Assembly (NCBI GenBank): GCA_905147135.1
Contig: LR990068.1
Span: 516,001-580,000 of the forward strand
Reading direction: 5' to 3'
Origin: Blastobasis lacticolella
Taxonomy: Eukaryota; Arthropoda; Insecta; Lepidoptera; Blastobasidae
Length of the DNA: 64,000 nt
Part shown: positions 27,001 to 33,000 of the stretch, one piece after another
How the letters are laid out: each line of letters opens with the position of its first letter
How positions within the stretch are numbered: the first letter of the stretch is position 1
The notes under the pieces: generated by a model
What the model was told of the DNA's origin: nothing
Database searches by the model: none
Seen by the model: only the letters and a program-made list of their open reading frames with translations
Translations under genes and position numbers: made by a program

Positions 27001-30000
27001 AAATTGCCATATCCACACATTATAATTATTACCACTGTCAGTCAATATGGACTTATCGTGGTTCTATTCTAGCTTTTGCCCGCTATGCCGTCTCTTAGAA
27101 CTCCATTGGATTTCGCAATAAATAGTTGTTGCATGTACCCCCCACCAGACACACGTCGTTCCCCGTGTACAACTGCTGCGGCTGCCGCTCGCCGCCGCGC
27201 TGGCGGCGGTTCGAGCGCGCGCTCAACCGGCACTGCGCCGCCACGCCGCAGGACCACGCGCTGTGGTACCCGCACATCAGGGCCGTGAGCAACAGGTGAG
27301 TTAGGCGCTTCGGCGCGCTCAACCGGCACTGCGCCGCCACGCCGCAGGACCACGCGCTGTGGTACCCGCACATCAGGGCCGTGAGCAACAGGTGAGTTAG
27401 GCGCTTCGGCGCGCTCAACCGGCACTGCGCCGCCACGCCGCAGGACCACGCGCTGTGGTACCCGCACATCAGGGCCGTGAGCAACAGGTGAGTTAGGCGC
27501 TTCGGCGCGCTCAACCGGCACTGCGCCGCCACGCCGCAGGACCACGCGCTGTGGTACCCGCACATCAGGGCCGTGAGCAACAGGTGAGTTAGGCGCTTCG
27601 GCGCGCTCAACCGGCACTGCGCCGCCACGCCGCAGGACCACGCGCTGTGGTACCCGCACATCAGGGCCGTGAGCAACAGGTGAGTTAGGCGCTTCGGCGC
27701 GCTCAACCGGCACTGCGCCGCCACGCCGCAGGACCACGCGCTGTGGTACCCGCACATCAGGGCCGTGAGCAACAGGTGAGTTAGGCGCTTCGGCGCGCTC
27801 AACCGGCACTGCGCCGCCACGCCGCAGGACCACGCGCTGTGGTACCCGCACATCAGGGCCGTGAGCAACAGGTGAGTTAGGCGCTTCGGCGCGCTTAACC
27901 GGCACTGCGCCGCCACGCCGCAGGACCACGCGCTGTGGTACCCGCACATCAGGGCCGTGAGCAACAGGTGAGTTAGGCGCTTCGGCGCGCTCAACCGGCA
28001 CTGCGCCGCCACGCCGCAGGACCACGCGCTGTGGTACCCGCACATCAGGGCCGTGAGCAACAGGTGAGTTAGGCGCTTCGGCGCGCTCAACCGGCACTGC
28101 GCCGCCACGCCGCAGGACCACGCGCTGTGGTACCCGCACATCAGGGCCGTGAGCAACAGGTGAGTTAGGCGCTTCGACGCGCTCAACCGGCACTGCGCCG
28201 CCACGCCGCAGGACCACGCGCTGTGGTACCCGCACATCAGGGCCGTGAGCAACAGGTGAGTTAGGCGCTTCGACGCGCTCAACCGGCACTGCGCCGCCAC
28301 GCCGCAGGACCACGCGCTGTGGTACCCGCACATCAGGGCCGTGAGCAACAGGTGAGTTAGGCGCTTCGGCGCGCTCAACCGGCACTGCGCCGCCACGCCG
28401 CAGGACCACGCGCTGTGGTACCCGCACATCAGGGCCGTGAGCAACAGGTGAGTTAGGCGCTTCGACGCGCTCAACCGGCACTGCGCCGCCACGCCGCAGG
28501 ACCACGCGCTGTGGTACCCGCACATCAGGGCCGTGAGCAACAGGTGAGTTAGGCGCTTCGGCGCGCTCAACCGGCACTGCGCCGCCACGCCGCAGGACCA
28601 CGCGCTGTGGTACCCGCACATCAGGGCCGTGAGCAACAGGTGAGTTAGACGCTTCGACGCGCTCAACCGGCACTGCGCCGCCACGCCGCAGGACCACGCG
28701 CTGTGGTACCCGCACATCAGGGCCGTGAGCAACAGGTGAGTTAGGCGCTTCGGCGCGCTCAACCGGCACTGCGCCGCCACGCCGCAGGACCACGCGCTGT
28801 GCTACCCGCACATCAGGGCCGTGAGCAACAGGTGAGTTAGGCGCTTCGACGCGCTCAACCGGCACTGCGCCGCCACGCCGCAGGACCACGCGCTGTGGTA
28901 CCCGCACATCAGGGCCGTGAGCAACAGGTGAGTTAGGCGCTTCGAGGCTCCAGGCCTCCCGCAAGGTGGACCGACGGCCTATGGTAAAAGTTACAGGTAC
29001 CATCCGGAGTGGACAGCACAGAACTGGCCTTTGTGAAATTCCTTTGGGAAGGCCTATACGCCCCATATGGCCGTATAGGCCTGGGCCTACCCAATAGTTG
29101 TGTAATGTGCGTACACCCCTCACTCCGCCTCAGGGTATATATAGGATATATTAGCATGTAAAATGAGACAATGCACAACATCATCTCATCTGGGCGATTC
29201 TCCCGCTTTCGACAGTAGAATTCGACATTTCGTCTGGTCACAAATATCTATCAAAAAGTCCCTGAACCTCTATTGCAAGCAAAAAACTTATTCTGAACGA
29301 TTTTAGCTAATCCTTTACTGTCGAATATCGTTTTAAATTACATTTTTAATAGAGAAATTTAGCAAGAAAGAACGTTGTATTCAAGATGTCGCAGCGCGAG
29401 AATAGGGATCCTGATATGATGATGATAATGATGAACAGAAATGTATTGCGCTCAGGTACTCGTTCGCCATTATGGAGTTCTTCCTGCAGAAGGTGCCGAT
29501 GTACGCCGCGGAGTGGGCCAAGCGGATGCTTAGGATCAAGACGAGGTGAGTGCGATCGATTTTACGATACGATGACGGTTGCGGTTACGGTGACGGCGAC
29601 AGTGACGATTACGATGACAATGATGATGATTACGACAGTGACAATGACGATTACGACGACAGTGACGATTACGAAGATAGTAACGATTACGACGACAATG
29701 GCGATTACGACGATAGTGACGATTACTATGAAAATGACGATTACGACGACCATGACGATGACGACGACGATAATGACGACGACAATGAAGATAACAACAA
29801 TGAAAGCGATGCTAACGATAGTTGTAACGGTGACTACGAAGACGATGACGATGATGCTGACGGCGACTGATGACGACGATTGCGACTACTTATGGTCTAT
29901 AATTATAATTACTTGATTATTGGGGACCTGGTATATTGCATACGTCCATACGCTGCGGTAACTGCTATAGTTTTTAACGGACGTTCCGTTTTGGCAGAAG

Positions 30001-33000
30001 CCGGCAAACCGTCAGTTGCAGTCGATACTAATCCTTACGCAGTATAAAATAAAGCTCGCTTTTACGTGCGGGGGATGTGGTCAGATGTCCGACTAAGGTC
30101 GGCTCGGCCGCGCATCCGAATAATACAAAAGCGACTTTATTTTGTACCGCGTAAGGAATAGTATCAATCAACTGTAACTGACGGTTGGTCATCTCCAGCC
30201 AAATTGGAGCGTCTGTTACTAGTTTAACCATCAGACTGGCCAAAAGCTTGTTTGCCACCTTATCGGTATAAGAGAGGTAGGGCATAGCGTGGAATCCCGT
30301 TCGAATCGGAGCCGCCCGACTGGGGAAGTACCTCCACCTTACAGAATACCGCAGCTAAACAATACTATTTTAAATAGTACTGTGATTAAGGTCTCCAGTG
30401 CTTCATGAGGTGGGTATTTATGGAACCGTGGCTTTGGCAGTGGCAGCATTTGCCTTTTTGCTGCCAGAGCATTGTGTTATAGTGGTGGGCAACGCATTCG
30501 TGATACCCCTTTTTTTCTCTCATTACTTTTTTTTTCGTTGTTTAATTTATTTTAAATTTAGGTAATTTTTTTTTATATGTCTGAACTAAATGCTAAATAA
30601 ATACATTTTTTTTATGTCTATAGGCAGCGGTGACCACTTTCCAGCAAGTGGCACGCTTGCCTGTTTGCCAACCGTAGGACACAAAAAAAAATCAAAATTG
30701 TTGTTTTTCTAGAAGCAAAAACTGTTTAAGCTAATGTTTTTCCATAACTTTTGTGCCTACACATTGTAAATTACAAGCTGTTCGTTCCAAAAACATTGAA
30801 CCATATTAAAAATCGTCAACCGTAACCGGCCAGATTGGACCTGATCCAGACGTACGGTCGGCTGCATCGACTCACCACCGAGTTCGCGCCGTTCGCGGTG
30901 CGCGAGTGGCGCTTCGAGACCGCGCGCGTCGACCGGCTGGGTCGGCGGCTCGCGCCGGACGACCGGGACACATTCGACTTGCAGCCGGATACTATTGAGT
31001 GAGTATCGAGGGACGTTCAAAAGCTATGTTATTATCTAAGACAACAACTACACAATATCCATGAGGTTGCCAAGCAACCGGCAATCTTGTATTGAAATAT
31101 TGTTATTATCCGTCAGAACATCCTGCATTTGATCGTTGCGATCAAGGATGTTAAGTAGCGCCTGTTGTGTCATCTATAACTCTGTGTTTTTCATGAAAGT
31201 TTCATGTGTACAATAAACTGTAAAATAAATAAATAAAAGAAGTTTCTGCAACTGTCATATAAAAGGGGGTATTAAAACATGAGTTTGACACGAGTGTTTT
31301 AATATCTAATTATATGCAGTTGCATACACTACTTTATCTACACTCATATTTTTATGTTAAAATATCGTACCTATAATTTTCTCAACTTTGCTAGAAGTAA
31401 GCTGCGAGTCAGTTGCGAGTACTTTCACATTTACCTATTTATTTGCTTAATATAAGAAAAAACATTCACAAACACAAATTACAACAATTACAAAAAATTA
31501 TGTGTTTAGCGGGAAAATAATTACACATATTAAATTTGTATTTTGAATTTTAAAGACATCTAGGTATTCAGCCTACATTTCGCCGTGTCCCGGCGCCCGA
31601 CAAAAAATAAAAAAATATAAGTGTTGCATAATGATTAAAAAGTTATTTTACGATACAGCTGTAATGAAATTAGTATGGGAAATGCTGTATCGAAAAGTAA
31701 TTTTTTAAAATTTTATAGACTGGCGTGAAAAAAGTGTTTCCTTAAACAACTGTTTTCGAATATGAAATTGGAACATTACGCTATGAGTGTAGATAAATAA
31801 TGTTTCTTAGAGAGTCGCACCCCACTGATAGGATCGGGATAGGATCACCGGTACGGGATTTGTCCCATTACCTTTGCTGCAACTCCTGTGTAGCCAGGAA
31901 TTATAGTGGCGACCACACAGAATCTGATTTTTGTAATGCCAAGCTTATGGTTTAAGAGTTATTGGCAAATTAAATAAATAAAAATAAAAACACTGTTACA
32001 GGCTCAGACCAAAAAAGAAATAAAGACGGCGTGCTGTCAAAAACTACATAGGGCCGGTTTCGAAAACATGTGTGCCATGGCGTATTTTGGTTGTCAATAG
32101 GCCCAGGCCTAGTTTAGCTGTTAATGTGTGCATGTGAACGTGTATGTTTACAAAGCATGGCGGAGTTTTGTCCCTAGTCTCGCCATAAGGACGCATTGGT
32201 GTTGCCCCAGTTGGTGTCTAAAGGCAGCGGTGACTGCACACCATCAGGCGGTCCGCTTACCTGCTCGTCTACCGGCTGACAATTTCATACTTTATCATAT
32301 ATTTAATGATAATTTCATATTTTCTCGTAGTTGGGACGCGCACTTCGCGGCGATGATATCGGGCGTTCGCCGGCACGTGCTGCGGGAGCGCGACGCCGCC
32401 CTGCCGCGGGCGCGGCGCAGGATGCAGCGGTGAGACCACACACACACACACACACCAACACTACCACTACTGCTACACCCACCACTGCCACTAAAACACT
32501 GCCAATACACTACTGCCGCTACACCACTACGGCTACACTACTGCCGCTACGCCACTGCCACTACCACAGCACCCCTGCCGCAATACCACTACCGATACGC
32601 CAATGCCGCTGCACCACTATTACTACACGGCTACCACAACACTACTACATTTACACTTCCGCTACACCACGACCACTACACCGCGACCACTCATCACTAC
32701 GACTACACCACTACCACTACACCACTACCACTACACCACTACCGCTACACTAGTACCACTACACCACTAATTTATTAATTTTACTCTTTATTGTACACAA
32801 TAAAACATAAAGGACAAAACACAATTATAGACGACACAACAGGCACTACTTATTTCTAAAAACAAATTTCTTCCGGCAGGCCTACAGGAGCGAAAATGCT
32901 ACGCCGCTACCCCTACATCTCTTCCACTATACTACCACTACACCACTGCTACTACACCATCACCACTATCACTACACCACTACCACTACAACACTTTCAC

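Noticed and set aside
26588..28946. CRISPR-like arrays
   Set aside because: The repeats are directly contiguous with no unique spacers, and the DNA is eukaryotic.
27069..29123. 684-codon minus-strand open frame with 32-residue repeats
   Set aside because: It is the antisense of the 96-bp exon 8 array. The unit length is a multiple of three, so any frame free of stops stays open. The 561-codon frame at 27095-28780 is the same effect.
29386..29916. 176-codon Thr/Met-rich and 106-codon Asp-rich frames
   Set aside because: Products of a degenerate trinucleotide repeat in FAR intron 9.
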